Assembly (NCBI RefSeq): GCF_000771225.1
Contig: NZ_JDTZ01000003.1
Coordinates: 124,001-188,000, forward strand
Origin: Bifidobacterium pseudolongum subsp. pseudolongum DSM 20099
GTDB taxonomy: Bacteria > Actinomycetota > Actinomycetes > Actinomycetales > Bifidobacteriaceae
Length of the DNA: 64,000 bases
Reading direction: 5' to 3'
Positions within the stretch are counted from its first letter, which is position 1; each line of letters starts with the position of its first letter. The translations under genes were made by a program, and so were the position numbers. Positions 16,498 to 25,694 of the stretch are shown here, piece by piece. The notes beneath the pieces were generated by a model that was given only the letters and a program-made list of their open reading frames with translations, searched no databases and was not told the origin of the DNA.

Positions 16498-18135
16498 ATG
16501 AAGAAGAAGAAGAAGGCTATCGCCGTCGTCGCAGGTGCCTGCGCGCTCGGCATGCTTCTCAGCGGCTGCGGCGGATCCGGTGACGCATCCAACAACGCCA
16601 GCGGTGGGAACATCATCACCGCTTACAACTCGGAGCCGCAGAACGCGCTCATCCCGGGCGACACGAACGAGACGGGCGGCGGCAAGGTTGGCCAGCTGCT
16701 CTTCGCGAACCTTGTGCGCTACGACTCGAAGGGCGACACGAAGATGGAGGTCGCCGAGTCAATCGAACCGAACAAGGACGCGACACAGTACACGGTCAAG
16801 CTCAAGGACGGCTGGAAGTTCACCGATGGCACGCCGGTGACCGCCGAATCGTTCACAAAGTCGTGGAGCTACACGGCGAACGCGAAGAACGCGCAGAAGT
16901 GCTCGTCGTTCTTCAGCTCGATCAAGGGCTATGACGACCTGCAGAAGGACGGCCTCAAGGGCGATGAGCAGCTCGTGGGCCTCAAGGTCGTCGACGACAA
17001 GACCTTCACCATTGACCTGAACGCCCCGGATTCGGTCTTCCCGGTCAAGATCGGCTATCTCGCGTTCGCGCCGCTTCCGGAATCCTTCTACAAGGACCCG
17101 AAGGCCTTCGGTGAGAAGCCGGTTGGCAATGGCATGTACAAGCTCGACAAGTGGGACCACAACTCGCAGATCGTGCTGACGAAGAACGCCGACTACAAGG
17201 GTGAGGAGAAGCCAAAGAACGACGGCGTCACGTTCAAGATCTACACGTCCCCGGATTCCGCGTACGCGGATGTGCAGGCGGGCAACCTCGACGTCATGGA
17301 CACCGTCCCGGCCGCGAACACGAAGACCTTCGAAAAGGATTCGTCCGTCGAGGCCTACAACAAGGCCGGCTCGGTCATCCAGACCTTCACGATGCCCGCT
17401 GGCATGAAGCATTGGGAGACGAGCACGAAGGAAGGCCAGCTGCGTCGCCAGGCGCTTTCGATGGCGATCGACCGCGAGCAGATCGTCAGCAAGGTCCTCA
17501 ACGGCGTCGGCACGCCGGCGACCGATTTCACGGCGCCGGTCATCCCGGGCTATTCGAAGGACCTCAAGAACGCGAAGTACCTCAAGGCCAACCCGGCCGA
17601 GGCCAAGAAGCTGTGGGCCGAGGCCGAGGCGATCTCGAAGTGGGACGGCACGCTCACGTTCGCCTTCAACGCCGACGGCGGCGCGCAGCCGATCTACGAT
17701 GCGATCGTCAACCAGGTGAAGAACAACCTCGGCATCAAGGCCGCGACGAGCCCGATGCCGACGTTCCAGGAGTTCCGCAACGCCGTCTCCGACCGCAAGA
17801 TCGAAGGCGCGTTCCGCACCGGCTGGCAGCCTGACTACCCGTCGGCCGAGAACTACCTGTACCAGCTCTACGATTCGGCGGCGGCCGATGGCCACGGCGC
17901 GAACGACGGCGACTACAAGAACGCCGAAGTCGACGCGCTGCTCGCGAAGGCGGCTTCGGCGACGAACGACGACGAGCAGATCGACCTCTACCACCAGGCC
18001 GAGGAGATCCTGCTCGAGCAGCTTCCTGCTGTCCCGCTGTACTACTCGAACGCCGACGGCGTCGCCGCGAAGGGCGTCAAGGGCTTCGAGATGGATTGGC
18101 AGAACCAGCCGATCTACGAGAACATGACGAAGTGA
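16498..18135 (+). CDS. oppA: Oligopeptide ABC transporter substrate-binding lipoprotein
   Basis: A 545-residue SBP_bac_5 family protein that captures peptides outside the membrane for the OppBCDF importer. The signal peptide MKKKKKAIAVVAGACALGMLLSGC carries a lipobox with Cys24 as the lipidated residue, then a Gly/Ser/Asn linker. Family landmarks include LKDGWKFTDGTPVTAESFTKSW, RRQALSMAIDREQIV and YYSNADGV near the C-terminus. Start is set by AAAAGGAG just before ATG 16498. A strong terminator separates it from oppB, so oppA is expected to be made in excess over the membrane subunits. Confidence 0.95.
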   Translation: MKKKKKAIAVVAGACALGMLLSGCGGSGDASNNASGGNIITAYNSEPQNALIPGDTNETGGGKVGQLLFANLVRYDSKGDTKMEVAESIEPNKDATQYTVKLKDGWKFTDGTPVTAESFTKSWSYTANAKNAQKCSSFFSSIKGYDDLQKDGLKGDEQLVGLKVVDDKTFTIDLNAPDSVFPVKIGYLAFAPLPESFYKDPKAFGEKPVGNGMYKLDKWDHNSQIVLTKNADYKGEEKPKNDGVTFKIYTSPDSAYADVQAGNLDVMDTVPAANTKTFEKDSSVEAYNKAGSVIQTFTMPAGMKHWETSTKEGQLRRQALSMAIDREQIVSKVLNGVGTPATDFTAPVIPGYSKDLKNAKYLKANPAEAKKLWAEAEAISKWDGTLTFAFNADGGAQPIYDAIVNQVKNNLGIKAATSPMPTFQEFRNAVSDRKIEGAFRTGWQPDYPSAENYLYQLYDSAAADGHGANDGDYKNAEVDALLAKAASATNDDEQIDLYHQAEEILLEQLPAVPLYYSNADGVAAKGVKGFEMDWQNQPIYENMTK

Positions 18136-18179
18136 GGCATCCGACAACGGTTCCCGTTCCGTGACGGGCGGCGAGCGCA

Positions 18180-18220
18180 GGCAGGGCCCCGGAACCCCGG
18201 ATGGGTTCCGGGGCCCTGCC
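18180..18220 (+). terminator. Intra-operon terminator between oppA and oppB
   Basis: A perfect 17-bp stem (18180-18196 with 18204-18220), 7-nt loop. It lies 44 bp after oppA and 162 bp before oppB. Partial read-through would set the binding-protein excess; oppB may also have its own promoter in the rest of the gap. Confidence 0.75.
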
Positions 18221-18382
18221 ATTGGCAACGGGCGGCATTCCGGAATATGAGCAGAACGGCCCATATACGCCAAAAGCATGCCGTAAGTCAGGTCATGCGG
18301 TAGACTTGCTGGATACCGCGACCGCGAGCGGCGTAATCGATTATGCCCTGAGCGCGGTCTGTAAGACAACAAGGAGCAACCA

Positions 18383-19309
18383 ATGGGCAAATATCTTCTG
18401 CGCCGCATTCTGCAGATGATCCCCGTGGTTCTCGGTACGACACTGTTGGTGTATGCGCTCGTCTTCGCTCTTCCGGGTGACCCGGTCAAGGCGATGTTCG
18501 GAGACAAGCCCGTCAATGAAGCCGTCGCTGCCCAGATCCGCGCCGAATACAATTTGGACAAGCCGTTCATCGTACAGTATTTCCTGTTCCTGAAGAACGC
18601 GCTGACCCTCAATTTCGGTGAGACCTTCGCCGGCCAGCCCGTCATCGCGGAGATCGGCCGTGCGTTCCCCGTCACAATCAAGCTCGCATTGATGGCATTC
18701 TGTTTCGAAGCCATCTTCGGCTGTGTCTTCGGTGTCATCTCCGGCCTCAAAAAAGGCAAGTGGTATGACTCGGTGATTCTCATCGTCTCGCTGCTGCTCA
18801 TTTCGGTGCCGACCTTCGTCACCGGTTTCGTCGGCCAATACTTCCTCGGCGTCAAATGGCGCATCCTGCCGGTGACGGCCGGAGCGAACCCGGGGTTCTT
18901 CGACCTGTTGATGCCGGCGATGGTGCTGGGATCGGTCTCGATGGCCTACATCATCCGCTTGGCTCGTTCCGAGGTCTCGTCGAACATCGCGCTCGACTAT
19001 GTGCGCACGGCACGCGCCAAGGGCATGAGCAACACATCGGTCACTTTCCGGCATATCCTGCGCAATTCGATGATTCCGGTCGTCACCTATCTCGGACAGG
19101 ATCTCGGTGCGCTGATGGGCGGCGCGATGATCACCGAACAGATCTTCAACATTCACGGCATCGGCTTTCTGACCTACCAGAGCATCCTCAAAGGCGAGGC
19201 GAACATGGTCGTGTCCGTCGTCACGTTGCTCACCCTCGTCTTCGTGATCTGCAACCTGTTGGTCGATATGCTGTACGCGGCGCTTGACCCGCGTATCCGC
19301 TACGCGTGA
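18383..19309 (+). CDS. oppB: Oligopeptide ABC transporter permease OppB
   Basis: A 308-residue BPD_transp_1 permease. It begins with the OppB N-terminal signature MGKYLLRRILQMIPVVLGTTLLVYALVFALPGDP and has six predicted helices. The EAA-like coupling loop is DYVRTARAKGMSNTSVTFRHILRNSMIPVVTYLG (about residues 205-240). Start is preceded by AAGGAGCAACC. oppC follows after 14 bp. It forms the heterodimeric channel with OppC. Confidence 0.95.
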   Translation: MGKYLLRRILQMIPVVLGTTLLVYALVFALPGDPVKAMFGDKPVNEAVAAQIRAEYNLDKPFIVQYFLFLKNALTLNFGETFAGQPVIAEIGRAFPVTIKLALMAFCFEAIFGCVFGVISGLKKGKWYDSVILIVSLLLISVPTFVTGFVGQYFLGVKWRILPVTAGANPGFFDLLMPAMVLGSVSMAYIIRLARSEVSSNIALDYVRTARAKGMSNTSVTFRHILRNSMIPVVTYLGQDLGALMGGAMITEQIFNIHGIGFLTYQSILKGEANMVVSVVTLLTLVFVICNLLVDMLYAALDPRIRYA

Positions 19310-19323
19310 GGAGGGCACAAGCA

Positions 19324-20277
19324 ATGACAGACATCACAAAACCATTGCCGGGGCAGGAGCGCTACGTCGCCCCGCTCGAAGAGACGCCTCTGCAGACGGT
19401 CGACACGGTAGACGAATCCGCCACGGCCACGAGCATGTGGTCTGACGCGTGGCGCGCGCTGCGCAGGAACCCGCTGTTCATCATCTCCAGCATCCTCATC
19501 GTGTTCATCATCTTCGTGGCGCTCTTCCCGGGCGTCTTCACAAAGAACGACCCGAACTACTGCACGCTCGACAATTCGCTTGAGCCCGCGCGCCCGGGCC
19601 ACCCCTTCGGGTTCGACCTGCAGGGCTGCGACGTCTATTCGCGCGTCATCTACGGCACCCGCACATCGCTGAGCGTCGGCATCCTCTCCACGCTCATCGT
19701 CGTGGCGGTTGGCACGCTCATCGGTGCCATCGCCGGTTTCTGCGGCGGCTGGATCGACGCGGTGCTCAGTCGCATCGTCGACATCTTCATGGCCATCCCG
19801 ATGCTGCTCGGCGCGATTGTGGTGCTGCAGATGTTCCGCACCATCACCTCGATCTGGAAGGTCGTGCTCGTGCTCGCGCTTTTCGGCTGGGTCTCCACCG
19901 CGCGTATCGCCCGCGGCGCCGTGCTTTCGTCGAAGAACCTCGAGTTCAACACGGCATCGACCGCATTGGGCTCCACCCCGATGCGCAACCTGTTCCGCCA
20001 TATCCTGCCCAACTCGCTGGCGCCGATCATCGTCATCGCCACCACGTCACTCGGTTCGTACATTGTCTCCGAAGCCACGCTGAGCTTCCTTGGCATCGGT
20101 CTGCCGTCCACGACGGTCAGCTGGGGCGGCGACATCTCGAACGCGCAGTCGATCCTGCGCACCGACCCGATGGTGCTGTTCTACCCGTCGGTGGCATTGG
20201 CGGTCACCGTGTTGGCGTTCATCATGATGGGAGACGCCGTCAAAGACGCCCTTGATCCCAAGAGCCGTACGGCGTGA
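19324..20277 (+). CDS. oppC: Oligopeptide ABC transporter permease OppC
   Basis: A 317-residue permease of the OppC/DppC type, with a polar 35-residue N-terminus, then WRALRRNPLFIISSILIVFIIFVALFPGVF. The periplasmic signature HPFGFDLQGCDVYSRVIYGTRTSLSVG is typical of OppC. The coupling loop reads LEFNTASTALGSTPMRNLFRHILPNSLAPIIV. ATG 19324 is chosen because GAGGAGGG precedes it. The gene ends 19 bp before oppDF. Confidence 0.95.
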   Translation: MTDITKPLPGQERYVAPLEETPLQTVDTVDESATATSMWSDAWRALRRNPLFIISSILIVFIIFVALFPGVFTKNDPNYCTLDNSLEPARPGHPFGFDLQGCDVYSRVIYGTRTSLSVGILSTLIVVAVGTLIGAIAGFCGGWIDAVLSRIVDIFMAIPMLLGAIVVLQMFRTITSIWKVVLVLALFGWVSTARIARGAVLSSKNLEFNTASTALGSTPMRNLFRHILPNSLAPIIVIATTSLGSYIVSEATLSFLGIGLPSTTVSWGGDISNAQSILRTDPMVLFYPSVALAVTVLAFIMMGDAVKDALDPKSRTA

Positions 20278-20296
20278 GCTTCGCGAGGTTAAGCAA

Positions 20297-22315
20297 ATGA
20301 GTGAGCAAACGAATATCGACGACAAACTCGGCCAGCTGCAGCGTGCGGAAGTCCCGCTGCTCGAGGTCAAGGACCTGCAGGTGGACTTCACGACCGACGA
20401 CGGACGTGCCGTGCATGCGGTGCGCGACTCCTCGTTCAGCGTGTATCCGGGCCAGTGGGTGGCCATCGTGGGTGAATCCGGTTCGGGCAAGTCCACGTCC
20501 GCCATGGCGTGCCTGGGACTGCTGCCGGGTACCGGCAAGGTCGTGGGCGGCTCCATCAAGCTCAACGGCAACGAGATCTCGCACTACACGCAAAAAGAAT
20601 TCGTGAACGTGCGCGGCTCCAAGATGGGCCTTGTGCCGCAGGACCCGATGAGCAACCTCAACCCGGTGTGGCGCATCGGCACACAGGTCAAAGAGGCGCT
20701 TGTGGCCAACAACATGGACGTTTCGCACGAAAAGCGCTCCGATTTGGCCAAGGCGCTCGCCAAAGCGGACATCGAGATCAAAAGCGAAGGCGACGAGACG
20801 TTCCTCGGCTCCAAGCAGCTGCCGGAATTGCTCGAAGCCGCCGAACAGGCGCTTGTGGCCATCGGGGTGGAAGGCGACGCCTTCGCGAAGAAGATGGAGT
20901 ACTTCCGCGCCGAATGGGTTCCGGGGTCCGAGACCCGCTGGCGTGTGGCCGACGACCTGGTCAAGGCCGGGGTCAAGGCAGACGACGCGTGGTACATCGC
21001 CAAGAAATACGTCACCGGTTCGTCGATGGAGGACCGCATCGCCGGCCTGCTCGACGAGGCCGGCCTGCCCGACGCCGCCACACGTGCACGCCAGTACCCG
21101 CACGAGTTCTCCGGTGGCATGCGCCAGCGTGCACTGATCGCGATCGGTCTGGCCTGCCGGCCGGAACTGCTCATCGCCGACGAGCCGACGAGCGCGCTCG
21201 ACGTGACGGTGCAGAAGAAGATCCTCGACCATCTGCAGGACCTGACCGATTCGTTGGGCACCGCCGTGCTGTTCATCACCCATGACCTTGGTCTGGCCGC
21301 CGAACGCGCCCAGCACATCGTGGTCATGTACAAGGGGCAGGTCGTGGAGTCGGGCCCGTCGCTTGAAGTGCTGCAGCACCCGCAGCACCCGTACACGAAA
21401 CGCCTTGTAGCCGCGGCACCATCGCTCGCTTCGCAGCGCATCGTCTCGGTCGAGGAGCGTGGCCAGGACGCTTCGGCGATCATGGAGCATAAGGTCAACG
21501 AGGAGTCGCTCGAAAAGGCGGACACGATCATCGAAGTGAGCCACCTGACGCGCGAGTTCAAGTTGCCGCGCACCAAAGACATGTTTAAGGCCGTCGACGA
21601 CGTGAGTTTCAAGCTCAAGCGCGGCACCACGCTGGCGATCGTCGGCGAATCGGGTTCGGGCAAATCCACCGTGGCGAACATGGTGCTCAAACTGCTCGAG
21701 CCCACGAGCGGCACCGTCACCTACAACGGCAGCGACATCGCGCAATTCAAGGGCGAGAGCCTGCTCGACTTCCGGCGCCATGTGCAGCCGGTGTTCCAGA
21801 ACCCCTACGGTTCGCTTGACCCGATGTATTCGATCTTCCGTTCCATCGAAGAGCCGCTGCGCATCCACAAGGTCGGAGACAAGAAGAGCCGTGCCGCCCG
21901 CGTGCGCGAGCTGCTCGACATGGTGGAGCTGCCGGAGTCGGTCATGCGCCGGTACCCGAACGAGCTTTCGGGCGGTCAACGCCAGCGCATCGCGATCGCG
22001 CGCGCGATGGCGCTCAATCCGGACGTCATCGTCTGTGATGAGGCCGTGTCCGCGCTCGACGTGCTCGTGCAAGACCAGGTGCTCCATCTGCTCAACGACC
22101 TGCAGGCCAAGAACGGGCTGAGCTACCTGTTCATCACCCACGATCTCGCGGTTGTGCGCCAGATCGCCGACGACGTGGTCGTCATGCAACACGGCAAGCT
22201 CGTCGAGCATGGCACCACCGACGAGGTGTTCCTGCACCCGCAGCAGCAGTACACGCGGGATCTGCTCGACGCGATCCCGGGCGGCAAGCTCGAGCTCGGT
22301 CTCAATCTGGACTGA
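20297..22315 (+). CDS. oppDF: Fused OppD-OppF oligopeptide transporter ATPase
   Basis: A 672-residue protein carrying both nucleotide-binding domains that are separate genes in many bacteria. NBD1 has Walker A GESGSGKS at residues 59-66, signature FSGGMRQRALIAIGL and Walker B LLIADEPTSALD. NBD2 begins near residue 410 and has GESGSGKSTVAN, LSGGQRQRIAIARAM and VIVCDEAVSALD. NBD1 contains an unusual extra segment of about 110 residues (roughly 145-255, KADIEIKSEGDETFLGSKQL ... GSSMEDRIAGLLDE) between the Q-loop and the signature, inside the helical domain. Each half ends with the Opp C-terminal motif (HPQHPYTKRL and HPQQQYTRDLLDA). Confidence 0.95.
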   Translation: MSEQTNIDDKLGQLQRAEVPLLEVKDLQVDFTTDDGRAVHAVRDSSFSVYPGQWVAIVGESGSGKSTSAMACLGLLPGTGKVVGGSIKLNGNEISHYTQKEFVNVRGSKMGLVPQDPMSNLNPVWRIGTQVKEALVANNMDVSHEKRSDLAKALAKADIEIKSEGDETFLGSKQLPELLEAAEQALVAIGVEGDAFAKKMEYFRAEWVPGSETRWRVADDLVKAGVKADDAWYIAKKYVTGSSMEDRIAGLLDEAGLPDAATRARQYPHEFSGGMRQRALIAIGLACRPELLIADEPTSALDVTVQKKILDHLQDLTDSLGTAVLFITHDLGLAAERAQHIVVMYKGQVVESGPSLEVLQHPQHPYTKRLVAAAPSLASQRIVSVEERGQDASAIMEHKVNEESLEKADTIIEVSHLTREFKLPRTKDMFKAVDDVSFKLKRGTTLAIVGESGSGKSTVANMVLKLLEPTSGTVTYNGSDIAQFKGESLLDFRRHVQPVFQNPYGSLDPMYSIFRSIEEPLRIHKVGDKKSRAARVRELLDMVELPESVMRRYPNELSGGQRQRIAIARAMALNPDVIVCDEAVSALDVLVQDQVLHLLNDLQAKNGLSYLFITHDLAVVRQIADDVVVMQHGKLVEHGTTDEVFLHPQQQYTRDLLDAIPGGKLELGLNLD

Positions 22316-22320
22316 TGGGC

Positions 22321-22364
22321 GGGGCGGGTCTCGTGGAAGGTCCTCCTTCCACGAGACCCGCCCC
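22321..22364 (+). terminator. Terminator of the opp operon
   Basis: A perfect 20-bp stem (22321-22340 with 22345-22364) and a TCCT tetraloop, 5 bp after the oppDF stop codon. Confidence 0.85.
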
Positions 22365-22432
22365 ACCATTGTCAGTGCGTTCACCACGCACGAACGGGGC
22401 AATGGATCCGGCGCACTGGTAGGCTCTAAAGC

Positions 22433-23293
22433 ATGACACTCACGATTACCACCGCGAATCTCAACGGCATCCGCGCCGCCAAACGCAAAGGCGTCAGCAA
22501 ATGGCTCGCCCGCAACACGCCCGACATCTGGTGCATGCAGGAGACGCGTGCGCCGCAGGAGATCCTCGACGAGATGTTCCAGGACTTCGGTGCGACCTAT
22601 GTGGAGCAGGGGCGCATCGCCACTCCCGACGACCTGGCCACCGTCGACGACGTGTGCCGGATCAAGGGGCGCGCTGGCGTCGGGCTCCTGACCGACCGTC
22701 CTGTGGAACGCACGCGCATCGGACTGCCCGGGCTCAGCGAAGACGTGGATTCGGGACGCTGGGTCGAAGCTGATGTGCACACCCCGCAGGGGTACGAAAT
22801 CACCGTGGTGTGCGTGTACGTGCACGCGGGCGGTGACGGAGACGACATCAAGGAAGTGCAGAAATACCGGTTCCTTGACGCGATGACCGAGCGCATGCGC
22901 GAACTGCAGGGCATCGCCGCGTCCGGCGGCAACCAGGCGGTGATTTGCGGCGACTTCAACATCGCGCACACGCCGATCGACCTGAAGAACGCGAAGGCCA
23001 ACATCACCACGCACGGCTTCCTGCCCGAGGAGCGCGCCTACATGGACCGCTGGATCGGGCAGATGGAGTATGTGGACGTGATGCGCGACCTTGCCGGCGA
23101 CATCCAAGGGCCGTATACGTGGTGGAGCCAGCGTGGCCGCGCGTTCGACAACGACGCCGGCTGGCGCCTCGACTACCAGTTCGCCACACCCGAGCTTGCG
23201 CTCACCGCACGGGGATTCCGTGTGGATCGCGCCGAGGAATGGTTCAAGCGGTGGTCCGACCATGCGCCGCTGACCATCACGTACGACGTCTGA
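22433..23293 (+). CDS. xth: Exodeoxyribonuclease III family AP endonuclease
   Basis: A 286-residue endonuclease/exonuclease/phosphatase-fold repair enzyme that nicks DNA at abasic sites. Motifs in order: TTANLNGIRAA (Asn ligand), WCMQETRA (metal-binding Glu), VYVHAGG, ICGDFNIAHTPIDLKN (catalytic Asp/Asn), YTWWSQRGRAFDNDAGWRLDYQFATPEL and the terminal SDHAPL (catalytic His). No ribosome site precedes the ATG. A -10-like TAGGCT at 22420-22425 ends seven bases before it, so the mRNA is probably leaderless. Intact and of normal length. Confidence 0.94.
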   Translation: MTLTITTANLNGIRAAKRKGVSKWLARNTPDIWCMQETRAPQEILDEMFQDFGATYVEQGRIATPDDLATVDDVCRIKGRAGVGLLTDRPVERTRIGLPGLSEDVDSGRWVEADVHTPQGYEITVVCVYVHAGGDGDDIKEVQKYRFLDAMTERMRELQGIAASGGNQAVICGDFNIAHTPIDLKNAKANITTHGFLPEERAYMDRWIGQMEYVDVMRDLAGDIQGPYTWWSQRGRAFDNDAGWRLDYQFATPELALTARGFRVDRAEEWFKRWSDHAPLTITYDV

Positions 23294-23463
23294 CGCACAA
23301 GACCGCGCATGCAGGCCATGGATGTTTGGTGCAATAACCGGGCGCCGCATTCCGCGCAATCACTCATGCGCCCTATACTGAACTGGAAGTAGTGATTGAC
23401 TATTGCCAATGGGCTGCCGGTGGCCATGCGCGCCGCCGGCGGCCCGCAACGAAATGAGGATAT

Positions 23464-24321
23464 ATGGGACTGTTCGGGTTCGGCAGGAAAAAGAAAAACC
23501 GTGAGGCCGGGGCCATCGCTTCGCAGACCGAAGACATGGCGAAGGAAGACGCCCAGCTCGACGACGAATCCCAGCAGGGCGACGATGCCGCGGCTGGCGA
23601 GCGCATGACGGGGCAGATCCCCGAAGAGACGAGCATGACATACGAGGGCCGCGGCGAAGAGTACGGCCCATGGGACATCGACGAGGACAACGCCCCTGAT
23701 TTCGACGAATACATGTCGCTCGGCGCGTTCTACATCCCGTTCGTGCGTGGCATCCAGCTGCGCATCAAGGCGAGCCGCGCGGACAACACGCTGCTTGGCG
23801 CCACGGTGACGATCGGGAAGTCGAGCCTCGAACTGGAGGCCTTCGCCGCACCGAAGACGCTCGGCCTGTGGGATGACGTGCGCGAGGACCTGCTCGAAGG
23901 CAATGCCAACGCCAAGGAAGTGCCCGGCGTGTTCGGCGCCGAGATCGAACTGCCCGTCAAGCTCGACAACGGCAAGGTGCACACCACGCGTATCGTGGGG
24001 GTGGATGGCCCGCGCTGGATGCTGCGCGGCATCTTCTCCGGCCCCGCGGCCGAAGACCCCAAGTCGCCGGAAGCGGAAATCCTCAACCGCTTCTTCTCCG
24101 ACATCGTCGTGGACCGCGGCGAGGAGCCGCTCGCCCCGCGCGACCTGATCCCGATGGCGCCGCCACTGACGCCGAACGAGCGCCGCGAACGCGACGCCGC
24201 ACAGCAGGATGGCGAGGACGCGCAGCTGCCCGGCAAGCCGCAGGGCCCGTTCAACTCCGATCAGGAGACGGAGACGAAGACGACGCTGTCGCGCGGACCG
24301 ATGTTCTCGGAACTGCGTTGA
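23464..24321 (+). CDS. DUF3710 family protein
   Basis: A 285-residue actinobacterial protein of unknown function. The N-terminus MGLFGFGRKKKNREAG is basic and followed by a disordered acidic stretch. The DUF3710 core starts near GPWDIDEDNAPDFDEYMSLGAFYIPFVRGIQLRI (residue about 65) and runs to DRGEEPLAPRDLIPMAPP (about 230). The tail is disordered. It overlaps the DUF3159 gene by one base, a pairing conserved across actinobacteria. Upstream (23294-23463) a TATACT at about 23373 may be a -10. Confidence 0.88.
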   Translation: MGLFGFGRKKKNREAGAIASQTEDMAKEDAQLDDESQQGDDAAAGERMTGQIPEETSMTYEGRGEEYGPWDIDEDNAPDFDEYMSLGAFYIPFVRGIQLRIKASRADNTLLGATVTIGKSSLELEAFAAPKTLGLWDDVREDLLEGNANAKEVPGVFGAEIELPVKLDNGKVHTTRIVGVDGPRWMLRGIFSGPAAEDPKSPEAEILNRFFSDIVVDRGEEPLAPRDLIPMAPPLTPNERRERDAAQQDGEDAQLPGKPQGPFNSDQETETKTTLSRGPMFSELR

Positions 24322-25055
24322 TGGGCAACGACCGCAAACGCACCGGGTTCGGCGCGCTCGCACAGGCCGGCGACGACGATTTCTCGGTCATCACGGCCAT
24401 CGGCGGCCCGCGCGGCGTGGTGGAGTCCATGCTGCCGGGCTTCCTCTTCGTTGTCATGTTCGTTGCCACGTCGAACCTGCAGCTCACGATTCTCGTGTCC
24501 GCTGCGCTCGCCGTGCTGCAGGTGGTCGTACGCCTATGCCAACGCCAGTCGGTCATGGGCGCCCTCAGTGGCTTGGCAGCGGTCGCGATCTGCCTGATCT
24601 GGGCATGGCGCACCGGCGAGGCGCGCGATTACTACATGTATGGGTTCCTGACGAACGCCGCATACATCGTGCTGCTGCTTGTCTCGCTTGCAGTCCATGT
24701 GCCGGCACTTGGTTTCCTCATCGAATTCATCCGCTCGCTGCCCACCGAACACTTCAGACAATGGCTCAACGGCTGGCGTTCCGACAAAGAGCTCGTGAAG
24801 GCCTACACCATTGCCACGTGGCTGTGGCTCGGTGTGTTCGCACTGCGCCTTGTGGTGCAGGTGCCGCTGTACGTGACGAACCACGTGGGCTGGCTCGGCA
24901 CCGCACGCCTGCTGATGGGCCTGCCGTTCTGGGCACTAGCCATCTGGGTCACCTATCTGATTGTGGCGACGCCGATGCACCGCCACAAGATGCGTGAACG
25001 CGCGCAACTCGAAGAGAGCGCCGAACATCCCCACGCGTCAAACAGCACGCAATGA
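24321..25055 (+). CDS. DUF3159 integral membrane protein
   Basis: A 244-residue membrane protein with about six helices. The signature block is DFSVITAIGGPRGVVESMLPGFLFVVMFVATSNLQ near residues 18-52. Later landmarks are WRTGEARDYYMYGFLTNAAY and FRQWLNGWRSDKELVKAYTIATWLWLGVFALR, as in DUF3159. The start ATG 24321 overlaps the DUF3710 stop codon (TGATG), so expression is coupled. The molecular role is not known. Confidence 0.88.
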   Translation: MGNDRKRTGFGALAQAGDDDFSVITAIGGPRGVVESMLPGFLFVVMFVATSNLQLTILVSAALAVLQVVVRLCQRQSVMGALSGLAAVAICLIWAWRTGEARDYYMYGFLTNAAYIVLLLVSLAVHVPALGFLIEFIRSLPTEHFRQWLNGWRSDKELVKAYTIATWLWLGVFALRLVVQVPLYVTNHVGWLGTARLLMGLPFWALAIWVTYLIVATPMHRHKMRERAQLEESAEHPHASNSTQ

Positions 25056-25059
25056 GCAG

Positions 25060-25668
25060 ATGAGCAAAGGCATAAGATACACCATGGGCAACGGAATCCT
25101 TCTCAAGCTGGCGGTGGGCGTGTGCTGCGCGCTCGCCGTGTTCGGCCTCGCCGCATGCACACCGCGCGGCGCAGCCGTCGGCGACACACAGCAGGAGCAG
25201 GCGCCGGCGCATGACAACGTGCCGGGTGCACGCACGACGATCGCGCTGATCGGATCGCCGCACGCATCCAATGCGGACACACTTGCAGTGAATGCGCTGG
25301 ATGCGGACGATGACTTCGACGTCGTCTACACGGCCACGGCAGGCCTCGACGACCCGGGCGCCACGGCGCGCCAAGCGGTGCTCGACGCGGTGGCACGACG
25401 CGTCAACCTCATCATGATCAGTGATTTCACTGATGGGGAAGAAGGCGCGTGGAGCCAGACGCTCGGCAAGGCGCGTGAAAGCGGCATTCCGGTCGTGTTG
25501 CTCAATCCGGAGGGCGAGCCCCACGACCCACTGCTGTATGCCGCGGTGTTCCGCATCAACGACCGCATGATGGATGCGGTGCCGCTCGCCAAGGCCGCCG
25601 ACACGGTGATCCGCGACGAGCCGCACGACCGCGAGATGATGGTCACGACGATCACCGCCACCGAATAG
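25060..25668 (+). CDS. Lipoprotein with a periplasmic-binding-protein-like domain
   Basis: A 202-residue putative lipoprotein: helix GILLKLAVGVCCALAVFGLAAC with lipobox Cys at residue 33 (counting from ATG 25060). The mature part (TIALIGSPHASNADTLAVNALDADDDFDVVYTATAGLDDPGATARQAVLDAVARRVNLIMISDFTDGEEGAWSQTLGKARESGIPVVLLNPEGEPHDPLLYAAVFRIND) resembles the first lobe of LacI/RbsB-type sugar-binding proteins. It stops after about 170 residues, so it is a single-lobe or shortened form. The ATG at 25084 is an alternative start; neither has a strong ribosome site. It lies between DUF3159 and the RNA methyltransferase gene. Ligand unknown. Confidence 0.7.
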   Translation: MSKGIRYTMGNGILLKLAVGVCCALAVFGLAACTPRGAAVGDTQQEQAPAHDNVPGARTTIALIGSPHASNADTLAVNALDADDDFDVVYTATAGLDDPGATARQAVLDAVARRVNLIMISDFTDGEEGAWSQTLGKARESGIPVVLLNPEGEPHDPLLYAAVFRINDRMMDAVPLAKAADTVIRDEPHDREMMVTTITATE

Positions 25669-25694
25669 ACACACGACAACAGACAGGAACGGGT

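Noticed and set aside
20240..23359. Very long open frame (over 1000 codons) on the minus strand opposite oppDF and xth
   Set aside because: It mirrors GC-rich genes whose codon third positions suppress antisense stops; the protein is rich in His, Arg, Val and Leu without domains, and it crosses a strong terminator.
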